Part shown: positions 7,329 through 14,479 of the stretch, in pieces
Position numbering within the stretch: position 1 is the first letter of the stretch
How the letters are laid out: every line of letters begins with the position of its first letter
Source of the DNA: Lachnospiraceae bacterium
GTDB taxonomy: Bacteria; Bacillota; Clostridia; Lachnospirales; Lachnospiraceae
Direction: 5' to 3'
NCBI GenBank assembly: GCA_017443065.1
Contig: JAFSPF010000006.1
Location: 1-40,579 of the forward strand
Length of the DNA stretch: 40,579 nucleotides
The notes under the pieces: model-generated
Databases searched by the model: none
What the model saw: the letters and a program-made list of their open reading frames with translations, nothing else
Told to the model about the DNA's origin: nothing
Made by a program: the position numbers and the translations under genes

Positions 7329-7371
7329 TTCTTTTTTAATCATTGCGTTATACTTTGTTTTCTGCTATTCT
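7329..7371 (+). promoter_or_regulatory. Promoter of the chimeric sigma-4 gene, copy of 3332-3374
   Basis: TTCTTTTTTAATC (7329-7341), 24 bp, then the extended -10 TGC-TATTCT (7363-7371). Both blocks and their spacing are identical to those in front of the intact sigma gene at 3288. The expected leader before the GTG at 7409 is about 30 nt, so the gene is probably still transcribed. Confidence 0.6.
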
Positions 7372-7408
7372 GGTTGCGAACACAGACGCTTGCACAGAGG
7401 GACGTATT

Positions 7409-8113
7409 GTGACAGCAACAAATCCGGAAGACATCATCCTTGAAAAAGAACGTGCCGGGGAACTGCGGCAGGTCATACAGACGCTTTCCAGAGATGAAAG
7501 AATGCTGCTGCAGCTGAAGTATGAGCATGAAGCTTCCTACAAAGAAATATCGGATGTGCTGGGCACCTCCGAAGAAGCGGCGAGAAAACGCACGGAGCGC
7601 CTGTTACGTAAGCTGCGCAGGCTGCTCGTCTCCGTGCTCCTGATTCTGCCGGCGGTTTTTCTTTTCGCCATAACGACCAACGCCGAATTCCGGGAGAGGG
7701 TGATCAACTGGTACCTGACAACGTTTCGGCAGAACAGCGTGGTGCAGACGGAAACAGACGACAGCATTACCATGGAGCGTGTGCGGGAGTACCGTCCGTC
7801 CTATGTGCCCGAACGATTCCGCCTTGCGGAAACACTGGAGACGGATTGCTGGATCGTATTCGGGTATCGGGATGAAGAAGGCCGTATGCTGGATGTCACG
7901 CTGCAGCTGCCCGGTGTCATCAGCTCGATTGACACGTCGGGACTGGAAATGAAAACGCTGATATTCCGTGGGGAAAGAGCCTATCTGGTGACGGACGGCA
8001 CGGGGTTCGGAACGCTTCTTTATTCCCTTGACGGGATCACCGTTATCATTGACGGTCACGCAAGCCCGGAGGAGATGCTCCGGATCGCGGAAGGTATCGG
8101 TAAGGAATCATGA
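7409..8113 (+). CDS. Chimeric protein: sigma region 4, membrane helix, DUF4367
   Basis: 234 aa from the GTG at 7409, with AGAGGGA 6-7 nt upstream; no ATG fits. Residues 1-70 are sigma region 4, including the whole helix-turn-helix (YKEISDVLGTSEEAARKRTE), and match the sigma factor at 2767-3288 closely from PED onward. Residues 72-90 are a membrane segment (LLVSVLLILPAVFLFAITT). Residues 110-234 are a DUF4367 domain (EYRPSYVPERFRLAE, then ISSIDTSGLEMK). Region 2, which binds core polymerase and the -10 box, is absent. The promoter is kept, so an internal deletion and fusion of a sigma/anti-sigma pair is likely. It could be a remnant, or a membrane-tethered DNA-binding sensor. It is followed at 13 nt by a lipoprotein gene. 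Confidence 0.7.
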   Translation: MTATNPEDIILEKERAGELRQVIQTLSRDERMLLQLKYEHEASYKEISDVLGTSEEAARKRTERLLRKLRRLLVSVLLILPAVFLFAITTNAEFRERVINWYLTTFRQNSVVQTETDDSITMERVREYRPSYVPERFRLAETLETDCWIVFGYRDEEGRMLDVTLQLPGVISSIDTSGLEMKTLIFRGERAYLVTDGTGFGTLLYSLDGITVIIDGHASPEEMLRIAEGIGKES

Positions 8114-8126
8114 CAGGAGGAAAGAC

Positions 8127-9161
8127 ATGAAACATCAAAAAATCGCACTGTTTGCCCTGCTGTGCCTGCTGTGTCCGCAGGCACTGTCCTGCAGCGGACT
8201 TCAACCGGATGCTTCCGCCACCGCCTCTTCCGCGGTCACGGCGGACACGACGGCGGAGGCGGCTTCGGACAAGACGGCGGAGTCAGCCCCGGACAATACG
8301 GCGTCCGCCACAGCACAGTCCACGGAAGACTTTGCCCCGCACGAGGTCAGCGCCACCGTCATCCGTGACTGGCGCAGATGGAATGAGCAGTCCTATACGC
8401 TGTCCGTTTCCCCGGTGTCCAAAGAGGAAGCGCGGGAGTTTACCTGGCTGGTGAAAAAAGACGGCGTGTTGATCAATGCGCCGCATGTCAACTGGCAGTC
8501 CCTGGATCCGCTCACTTCCTGGCGCAAGGAAACGCAGTCCCTGCTGTTGCATGTCCGCTTCGGCCTGAGCGAGGATGGCTCCGATTATACGCTCCCCCGT
8601 GATCTGGAGGAGCCCTTCGAGGTGGAGCTGGTCGGGGGACCTGCCACCTTCGCGGGAGACTTTGAGGATGAAGGTCTGACCGGAATGGAGGAGATCTGTC
8701 ACACCAGACTGCGCCTGCAGATGTCGGAGGAAACGGATACCGACATGCAGATCATTCCGCTCGGCGAGGGTATTTCTTTTACAAATGAAGATACCGGCGA
8801 GGAGGGCATGCTGACGGAGCTGCGCATCATCGACGGTATTGTCTGGGCGGGTTTTACCTTTCCCGGTGCGGAGTTGCTGGAAGGACGTGATTTCAATTAC
8901 AGGGTTCGTTCACCGGAGGAAAAGGAACAGAGCGATGATGTTTACATGTCATGGATTTTTTCGCTTCCGGAGCTGACCCTGCATTACGAAGACGGGAGCA
9001 GTGAATTCTACGGCGTGAGCAACCTCCGGCCGCATTATACCTCCGACGGTGTCTTTCTCAGGACCACCAATCTTCCCGCGTACAAAAACGGCTCCCGCCT
9101 CGTTCGCGTGGAAACGGAAGGGGAGAGTTTTGACATCTTTCTGTCGAGAATACGTTCATGA
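8127..9161 (+). CDS. Lipoprotein of unknown function
   Basis: 344 aa, starting at the ATG with a perfect AGGAGG 6 nt upstream. The signal peptide ends at ALSC (C22 lipidated). A linker of about 40 residues rich in Ala, Ser, Thr and Asp (25-65) tethers a globular domain of about 280 residues, which looks beta-rich by its alternating pattern (for example RDWRRWNEQSYTLSVSPVS, and EVELVGG later). I do not recognise the family; it may be another extracellular partner of the DUF4367 sensors. It lies 13 nt behind the chimeric sigma-4 gene and is probably co-transcribed with it. Confidence 0.7.
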   Translation: MKHQKIALFALLCLLCPQALSCSGLQPDASATASSAVTADTTAEAASDKTAESAPDNTASATAQSTEDFAPHEVSATVIRDWRRWNEQSYTLSVSPVSKEEAREFTWLVKKDGVLINAPHVNWQSLDPLTSWRKETQSLLLHVRFGLSEDGSDYTLPRDLEEPFEVELVGGPATFAGDFEDEGLTGMEEICHTRLRLQMSEETDTDMQIIPLGEGISFTNEDTGEEGMLTELRIIDGIVWAGFTFPGAELLEGRDFNYRVRSPEEKEQSDDVYMSWIFSLPELTLHYEDGSSEFYGVSNLRPHYTSDGVFLRTTNLPAYKNGSRLVRVETEGESFDIFLSRIRS

Positions 9162-9162
9162 G

Positions 9163-9204
9163 GCAGGGCGGCACCGGCTAACAGTGCCGTCGCATCAGCC
9201 CTGC
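9163..9204. terminator. Two-tier hairpin between convergent genes
   Basis: GCAGGGC (9163-9169) pairs with GCCCTGC (9198-9204), and inside it GGCAC (9170-9174) pairs with GTGCC (9184-9188). It lies between the convergent ends at 9161 and 9195 and overlaps the second gene's last codons. There is no U-run. Confidence 0.4.
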
Positions 9205-10115
9205 AGCTTTGCGATGATCCCGGGCAGCTCCGCGTCCGCCTTGTCATTCGCCAGCTGGCAGGTGCCGGCATTGGCATGACCGCCGCCGCCGTAGCTTAAG
9301 CAGATATCGCCGATGTTGACGGGGCTTGTTTTATTGATGATGGATTTGCCGATCATCACCGCCGTGTTCTGCTTCTGGAAGCCCCATGCGACATGCACGG
9401 AGATCTTGATCTCCGGGAACATCGCGTAGATATAGAAGCGGTTGCCCGCATAGATAGTCTCTTCGTTTCTGAGATCGAGCACGCCCACATCGCCCTCGAT
9501 TTTCACCAGACGCTGCAGCTGCTCACGGAACTGCTCCTGCTGAGCAAAATAGAGATCGGAGCGCTCCTTCACATCCGGCAGTGCCAGCACTTCGTCCACG
9601 GAGTGCTCCAGGCAGTGGTCGATCAGCGTCATCATCAGGTCATAGTTGGAGATGCGGAAGTTGTGGAAACGGCCGAGGCCCGTCCGCGCATCCATCAGAA
9701 AGTTCATCAGCACCCAGCCCTCCGGATGCAGAATCTCTTCTTTCGTAAAGTCCGCGCTGTCGCCCTTGTCCACCGCTTCCATGAGCTCGTCGGTGATGCG
9801 GGGCAGCTTCGCCTTGCCGCCGTAGTAATTATATACGACACGCGCCGCGCTCTTGGCATGCGGCTCGATGATGAGCTTTCCTTCGCTGTCGGTTCCCTCG
9901 AGACGGGTGGTCTCGGATTCGTGGTGATCAAACGCGAGCTTCACGCGCGGGTCAAAGGGCAGATTTGTCGTGATGTCATTGCCGTTCAAATCCACCTTGC
10001 CATCCTGCACATCCTTGGGATGGACAAACTTGATATCATCGATCTCGCCCATCTCCTTTAAGATCATCGCGCATACCAGGCCGTCAAAATCGCTTCTCGT
10101 CACCAGTCTTCCCAT
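9195..10115 (-). CDS. DHH-family phosphoesterase (exopolyphosphatase or oligonucleotide phosphodiesterase type)
   Basis: 306 aa from the ATG at 10115, chosen for CGGAGGAC 7 nt upstream; the longer frame to 10211 has no site. The N-terminal metal-binding motif SDFDGLVCA (D9, D11), the DHHES motif for which the family is named, and a C-terminal DHHA1 domain with YGGGGHANAGTCQ are present. These two-metal enzymes split phosphodiester or phosphoanhydride bonds in short RNAs, cyclic dinucleotides or polyphosphate in the cytoplasm; the exact substrate cannot be read from the sequence. It stands alone, converging with the lipoprotein gene. The upstream gap to 10258 holds a small GC-rich hairpin near 10160-10175 but no clear terminator. 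Confidence 0.85.
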   Translation of the reverse strand: MGRLVTRSDFDGLVCAMILKEMGEIDDIKFVHPKDVQDGKVDLNGNDITTNLPFDPRVKLAFDHHESETTRLEGTDSEGKLIIEPHAKSAARVVYNYYGGKAKLPRITDELMEAVDKGDSADFTKEEILHPEGWVLMNFLMDARTGLGRFHNFRISNYDLMMTLIDHCLEHSVDEVLALPDVKERSDLYFAQQEQFREQLQRLVKIEGDVGVLDLRNEETIYAGNRFYIYAMFPEIKISVHVAWGFQKQNTAVMIGKSIINKTSPVNIGDICLSYGGGGHANAGTCQLANDKADAELPGIIAKLQG

Positions 10116-10258
10116 ACCGTCCTCCGAATTGTTTTGCTTTGCACGACGGCACATCCCGCTCCCCCTGCGGGGAATCCGCCACATGGTTTTGCTACCCCAT
10201 AAGCGTACCAAAATATCAGTAAAGAGGCAAGTGTGTCAGAAGACGGGGTGTCATGGTG

Positions 10259-12064
10259 TTATTCGACCACCCGGTACACGGTGACGGTGCCGTAGCGTTC
10301 GTCCCCCATGAGGGCGATGACGCGTGCGCCGTAGCGGGCGTCGGTGAAGCTGCCGACGGCTTTGCAGCGCGTTTCGCAGTATTCCTTCAGGGCTTCGGCA
10401 AACATGATATTCCCGTAGATCACGTTGTAATACGGGCGGTGCGAGAGCAGGTAGTCCAGTTCCACGGTGTAGAGGATGTATTCGACATGGTTCTCTTCGA
10501 CATATGCAGCAATCCGGCTGACGGGAGAAGCGGTCGCGCCTCCGGCAGGATCCGGGGCATCGGCATCCGGGCCGGCGTCCGCATTGCTTTCGCCCTGCAT
10601 GACATAGGGCAGGTTGCGGTAGTCCAGCAGTTTCCCCTGATCGAAATAAAAGGCCGTGTTCAGGTTGGCGATTGTCTTCGCGTCCCGCGGGACAAGGGCT
10701 TCGAGCTCCCGCAAGTATCCGTCGTAGGTGCCGTCGGACGCTGCCTTCCGGTCGGAGGAGACTGCGGGAGGCAGGAGCCATGGCCGGATCTGCAGGACGC
10801 TTGTCAGCAGTTGGATGGAGAATGCACATGCAAAGAATACTTCCCGGCGGGGCAGCAGGAGCAGTGCCTTCCCGGCCAGCAGATACACAAAGGGAAAGAA
10901 GAAGATGAAGCTCATCTGGTTGAAGCGCCCGATGATGTAGATACCTGCGATCAGCCCTGCGAGCCCCGCCGGCAGCAGCGCGACATCCCTGTCCTTTCTG
11001 CGGACGGCGTACACGGTCATGCCGATGACCAGCAGCAGCATGAGCACAAAAAAGACGCGCGTCTCCGGCAGGTAATAGGTGCCGCTCTCCCTCTTCCAGA
11101 GCCTTGCAAAAAAACCGAAGAGCTCCGTCAGGCGGTCTCCGGGTGGCGCATCCAGACCGAAATCCGCAGCACCGTAGGCAAAGTAGTTGCGCAGAAAATG
11201 CGGACCGAAGGAGTAACTGACGGCGATGAAAAATGCTGCAAAGAGCGCGACAACACATACGTAAAGCACGGGCGGCGCGAGGGGGCTGCTGCGGAAGTCG
11301 AAGTGTTTTTTCGCATGAGGCTGAGCGGAAGCCTCCGTGACGGCGTCTGCCTCCTGCGTCCTGCCCGGACGCGCCTGTATCAATTGCGCGAGCAGTATGC
11401 CGCCCGCCACGCAGGCCAGGAGAAAGCTGTTCGGGTGGAAGCCGATTGCGATGCCGGTGAGGAGGGCGGCACAGAAGGCCCTTCCGGCAGGCGTTTGCAT
11501 GGTAGAGCCGTTCAGCATGCGAGGACCGTCGCTGTCCGCCGCATCCCTCTTACGCGCAGGGCACAACGCAAGCATCACCCCCGCCATCAGCGCCAGCAGC
11601 CAGCTCTCCTGCCTGGCAAAGTGCGAGATGTAGATGAACCAGGTATGCAGGCTCAGCAGAATCATCAGCGCAAAGGACAATCCGTCCTTCTCCGTGAAAC
11701 GCTTCGCCAGCAAGTAAAAGGGCCATAAAAAGACAATGGCCCCGGTCAGGGACAGCAGCCGCACGGCAAAGGGCGAATAGCCGAAGAGCGCAATATACGC
11801 CTGCTGCAGAAGATGATAAATGCTCTTGATCGCGTGCGGATAGCGCACCTTGGCATTGAAGAAGCTTTCCGTCACGCCGAGACTGCCTTCCGCCATCATG
11901 TCCCTCGAAAGCCCCGCCAGCCAGCCTTCATCGGAGTGCACGAAGGGAAAGCCTGTCAGGAACAGCGCGGAGCAGACGCCATAGACAGCAAGATACAGCC
12001 ATACATATACCGTCAGGGAACGTTGTTTTTCCAATGCGGAAGTCACTGAATGATAACCTGCCAA
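10259..12064 (-). CDS. Polytopic membrane glycosyltransferase (GT39/GT83, ArnT-like)
   Basis: About 600 aa. After the first membrane helix comes FPFVHSDEGWLAG with the acidic pair D45/E46, the catalytic-type DE of the first outer loop in GT-C glycosyltransferases. About ten further hydrophobic helices follow, then a C-terminal extracellular domain of about 190 residues. Such enzymes use a polyprenyl-phosphate sugar to glycosylate lipids, proteins or cell-wall polymers outside the membrane. A low-complexity insert rich in Ala and Asp (about 507-522) interrupts the C-terminal domain. The start is uncertain: TTG at 12064 has GGAAGAGGA directly against it, GTG at 12046 has only a weak site. A TGA-TAGAAT extended -10 lies at 12100-12108 on this strand. 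Confidence 0.8.
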   Translation of the reverse strand: MAGYHSVTSALEKQRSLTVYVWLYLAVYGVCSALFLTGFPFVHSDEGWLAGLSRDMMAEGSLGVTESFFNAKVRYPHAIKSIYHLLQQAYIALFGYSPFAVRLLSLTGAIVFLWPFYLLAKRFTEKDGLSFALMILLSLHTWFIYISHFARQESWLLALMAGVMLALCPARKRDAADSDGPRMLNGSTMQTPAGRAFCAALLTGIAIGFHPNSFLLACVAGGILLAQLIQARPGRTQEADAVTEASAQPHAKKHFDFRSSPLAPPVLYVCVVALFAAFFIAVSYSFGPHFLRNYFAYGAADFGLDAPPGDRLTELFGFFARLWKRESGTYYLPETRVFFVLMLLLVIGMTVYAVRRKDRDVALLPAGLAGLIAGIYIIGRFNQMSFIFFFPFVYLLAGKALLLLPRREVFFACAFSIQLLTSVLQIRPWLLPPAVSSDRKAASDGTYDGYLRELEALVPRDAKTIANLNTAFYFDQGKLLDYRNLPYVMQGESNADAGPDADAPDPAGGATASPVSRIAAYVEENHVEYILYTVELDYLLSHRPYYNVIYGNIMFAEALKEYCETRCKAVGSFTDARYGARVIALMGDERYGTVTVYRVVE

Positions 12065-12099
12065 TCCTCTTCCATCTGTTCGTTGTCAGAGCTATTGTT

Positions 12100-12293
12100 A
12101 TTCTATCACAGAGAAGATTATCCCAGTATATAACGTTTTCTCGTGCCCAATGAGTTTATGGCTGATGGGAATACCGCCTCGAACCGGAAAAAGAATGACA
12201 GCATAGGAAGAAAACACAATGCAAGGATGCCCTCCGGAATCTCCGACAAGGCCGGGGGCTGTCCTGTACTTTTTGCTGCCGGTATGATACAAT
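12100..12293. promoter_or_regulatory. Divergent promoter region between 12064 and 12356
   Basis: The 291-bp gap has no convincing gene. On the minus strand an extended -10, TGA-TAGAAT (12108-12100), fits the glycosyltransferase gene. On the plus strand TATGATACAAT (12283-12293) offers one or two overlapping -10 boxes for the rhodanese gene, with no good -35. I see nothing else in the AT-rich middle. Confidence 0.4.
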
Positions 12294-12355
12294 AGTGCTT
12301 TGCAGGATGGAAAACCGGCCGGTACGGGCCGAAGGTATGTTGTGGGAGTGAATGT

Positions 12356-13264
12356 ATGAAAAAGATTCTTTTATCGGTTCTTGTCAGCGCGCTGACGCTG
12401 TCCGCCCTCGCGGGCTGTGCCACGCACACTTACGCGGATACCCCGGAATCATTGATCATCAGTGCGGCGGATGCGGGTGCTCTCATGGGACAGGAGGGCG
12501 TTGTCTTTGTGGACATGCAGGCGCCGGAGGAATACGCGAAGGAGCATCTGGAGGGCGCGGTCAACATCCCCTCCGCAGATATCGTGATCTCCGTGCCTGT
12601 CGCCAACATGTTGACCTCGAAGGCAAAGGTCGAAGAGGTGATGGGAGCGAACGGCATCTCCAATGATTCCACGGTGATTGCCTATGATACGGATAAGATG
12701 AGTGCGTCCCGTCTGCTCTGGACGCTGTACATGTACGGCTTTGACAAGATTAAGGTCGTCAACGGCGGCTTTGAGGCAATCAAGGCCGCGGGGCTTTCCG
12801 TGACGGATGCGGTGCCTTCCGTCACACCCGCCACCTTCACCGCGGGCGAGGCGCTCGGGGATTACAATGTGAAGATGGCCTATGTGAAGGACATCGTGGA
12901 CAATCCGCGCGAGGGCGTGACGCTGCTGGATGTCCGCAGTGATGAGGAATACATGGCGGAGGGCAAGATCCCGACGGCCGTGATGCGCAATTATCTGGAG
13001 AATTATTACGAAGACGGCACCTTCAAGGTGAAGGAAATGACGCGGATTAATTATAAGGAGATCGGCGTCTACCCGGAGGATGAGATCATCATCTACTGCA
13101 GGTCTTCCTTCCGTGCTGCGCCGGTGTTCGTGCAGCTGTATGAAGCCGGCTACCGTAACATCAAGCTTTATGACGGCGCCTTTCTGGAGTGGTCCGCAAA
13201 CTCAAACAATCCGGTGGAGATGCCGGAGGGTGCGGCGGCCCCCGCCAAACAGGACGCGTCTTAA
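12356..13264 (+). CDS. Exported lipoprotein with two rhodanese domains
   Basis: 302 aa. The signal peptide ends at the lipobox LAGC (C21). The first rhodanese domain (about 33-150) has the scaffold (VFVDMQAPEEYAKEHLEGA, later VVNGGF), but its active loop reads YDTDKMSAS, with Asp (D111) where the catalytic Cys belongs, so it cannot carry sulfur. The second domain (about 170-285) has CRSSFRAA with the Cys at C248. This inactive-plus-active layout is that of thiosulfate or mercaptopyruvate sulfurtransferases, which move sulfane sulfur to an acceptor, here outside the membrane. Ribosome site GGGAG about 8 nt upstream. It is followed at 44 nt by another double-rhodanese lipoprotein. The true donor and acceptor are unknown. 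Confidence 0.85.
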   Translation: MKKILLSVLVSALTLSALAGCATHTYADTPESLIISAADAGALMGQEGVVFVDMQAPEEYAKEHLEGAVNIPSADIVISVPVANMLTSKAKVEEVMGANGISNDSTVIAYDTDKMSASRLLWTLYMYGFDKIKVVNGGFEAIKAAGLSVTDAVPSVTPATFTAGEALGDYNVKMAYVKDIVDNPREGVTLLDVRSDEEYMAEGKIPTAVMRNYLENYYEDGTFKVKEMTRINYKEIGVYPEDEIIIYCRSSFRAAPVFVQLYEAGYRNIKLYDGAFLEWSANSNNPVEMPEGAAAPAKQDAS

Positions 13265-13308
13265 GCAGTTTTATTTCATTCACATCATTTTCTTAAGGAG
13301 GACTTATT

Positions 13309-14289
13309 ATGAAGAAGAAACTTGCACTGACACTGGCGCTGATGCTGGTCACGGGAGCACTGGCAGCCTGCGGCGGTTCTTCCGGCAGCGGCACGAGCAC
13401 AAGCACTGCGGCGGCGGACACCGGCGCGAGCGCGGCGGCTGGAGCATCGGAAGCGGCCGGTGGCGCGGAAGCAAGCGGAGATGCGCTTCAGACAGCGGCG
13501 ATGGAGTATTTCAACAACTTCCCCTGGGGAGACATCGGCAACAACCAGATCAAGCCTGCGGATCTCTTTGGCAAAATCGATGCCGGCGAGGATATGGTGA
13601 TCCTTGATATCCGTCAGGCGGATGCGTACGGCGAGAGCCACTTAAAGGGTGCGGTGAACATCCCCTATCAGGACATCCCGGCCAATCTGGAAAAGCTTCC
13701 GGATGACAAGACCATCTATGTCAACTGCTACACGGGCCAGACCTCTTCCCAGACGGTTGCGCTGCTGAACATCGCGGGCAAGTACGCGATCAACATCCAG
13801 AGCGGCTGGAACCGCGGCATTTCCCAGGCGGACGGCTTTGAGGACTACACGGAAACGACCGCTAACGAGCTTCCGGACGGCAGCTATCCGGTGGACGAGG
13901 CCATCAAAACCGCGATCACGAATTACTACAGCGAGGCGGACGGACACAACTACAAGTACTTCAACTTCCCGGTGGATGACCTGAAGGCGCTTGTGGATGC
14001 GGGAAGCGAAGACTACACGATCCTCTCCGTACGTCAGGCCGAGGATTATGCGAAGGGTCACATCGCCGGCGCGATCAACATCCCCTTCGGCCAGGGCATG
14101 CAGAACAGCTTCTCCGAGATCCCGACCGACAAGCCGGTCGTCGTTTACTGCTACACGGGCCAGACGGCCTCCCAGGTGATGGCGGTGCTGCGCATGCTGG
14201 GCCATGAGGCTTATAACCTCAACGGCGGCATGGGAAGCTCCGGGAACTTCGGATGGTTGGAGAAGGATTACCCGGTTGTCACAGACTGA
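13309..14289 (+). CDS. Exported lipoprotein with two active-site-bearing rhodanese domains
   Basis: 326 aa. The signal peptide ends at ALAAC (C21), followed by a flexible Gly/Ser/Ala/Thr linker to about residue 58. Both rhodanese domains keep the catalytic cysteine in the same loop, CYTGQT (C140 and C281), unlike the preceding gene, where the first domain is inactive. The two halves look like an internal duplication (VILDIRQADAYGESHLKGAV against ILSVRQAEDYAKGHIAGAI). Ribosome site AAGGAGG. It forms an operon with the gene at 12356, which ends in the structured element and strong terminator at 14299-14463. The role is probably extracellular sulfur transfer or detoxification; the substrate is unknown. 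Confidence 0.87.
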   Translation: MKKKLALTLALMLVTGALAACGGSSGSGTSTSTAAADTGASAAAGASEAAGGAEASGDALQTAAMEYFNNFPWGDIGNNQIKPADLFGKIDAGEDMVILDIRQADAYGESHLKGAVNIPYQDIPANLEKLPDDKTIYVNCYTGQTSSQTVALLNIAGKYAINIQSGWNRGISQADGFEDYTETTANELPDGSYPVDEAIKTAITNYYSEADGHNYKYFNFPVDDLKALVDAGSEDYTILSVRQAEDYAKGHIAGAINIPFGQGMQNSFSEIPTDKPVVVYCYTGQTASQVMAVLRMLGHEAYNLNGGMGSSGNFGWLEKDYPVVTD

Positions 14290-14298
14290 TGTAATGAA

Positions 14299-14424
14299 CG
14301 TCGTGCCTCTACGGACGATGATTCCGCTTCGCTCTATTTCGCCGGACACTCCGCCGAGCCTGTAGTCTCGGCTCCGTGGCGAACAAGCCGCTCAGCGGAA
14401 AGCATGCGTCCGCAGGACACGACG
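14299..14424 (+). other. 126-nt nested hairpin (structured RNA element or palindromic repeat)
   Basis: Five helices stack into one long hairpin: CGTCGTG 14299-14305/CACGACG 14418-14424; CGGACG 14312-14317/CGTCCG 14407-14412 (extended by ATG/CAT past a bulged G); TTCCGCT 14322-14328/AGCGGAA 14394-14400; TTCGCC 14338-14343/GGCGAA 14378-14383; GCCGAG 14353-14358/CTCGGC 14367-14372 with loop CCTGTAGT. It starts 9 nt after the rhodanese stop and ends just before a separate terminator, so it is not needed for termination. It could be a 3' UTR structure, a small RNA or a non-autonomous palindromic element. It codes for no protein. Confidence 0.6.
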
Positions 14425-14431
14425 ACGATAC

Positions 14432-14463
14432 AAGAAGGGCTGCCGTCAGGCAGCCCTTCTTTG
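14432..14463 (+). terminator. Strong intrinsic terminator of the rhodanese operon
   Basis: AAGAAGGGCTGCC (14432-14444), loop GTCA, GGCAGCCCTTCTT (14449-14461): a perfect 13-bp stem followed by TTTG-like sequence. Because of the A-rich 5' side and T-rich 3' side it can work in both directions. Confidence 0.9.
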
Positions 14464-14466
14464 TAG

Positions 14467-14472
14467 TATAAT
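14467..14472 (+). promoter_or_regulatory. -10 box placed for a leaderless transcript
   Basis: TATAAT at 14467-14472 ends 7 nt before the ATG at 14480, so transcription should start at or next to the start codon. No Shine-Dalgarno sequence lies in between. The -35 region falls inside the terminator stem and is poor. Confidence 0.6.
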
Positions 14473-14479
14473 AGAGCGT

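Noticed and set aside
10253..11728. Long 491-codon frame on the plus strand
   Set aside because: It is the mirror of the membrane glycosyltransferase gene, has no ribosome site and reads as low-complexity sequence rich in Gly, Gln, Arg and His.
14299..14424. Terminator only
   Set aside because: A separate, complete terminator follows at 14432-14463, and the 126-nt structure has no U-run after it.
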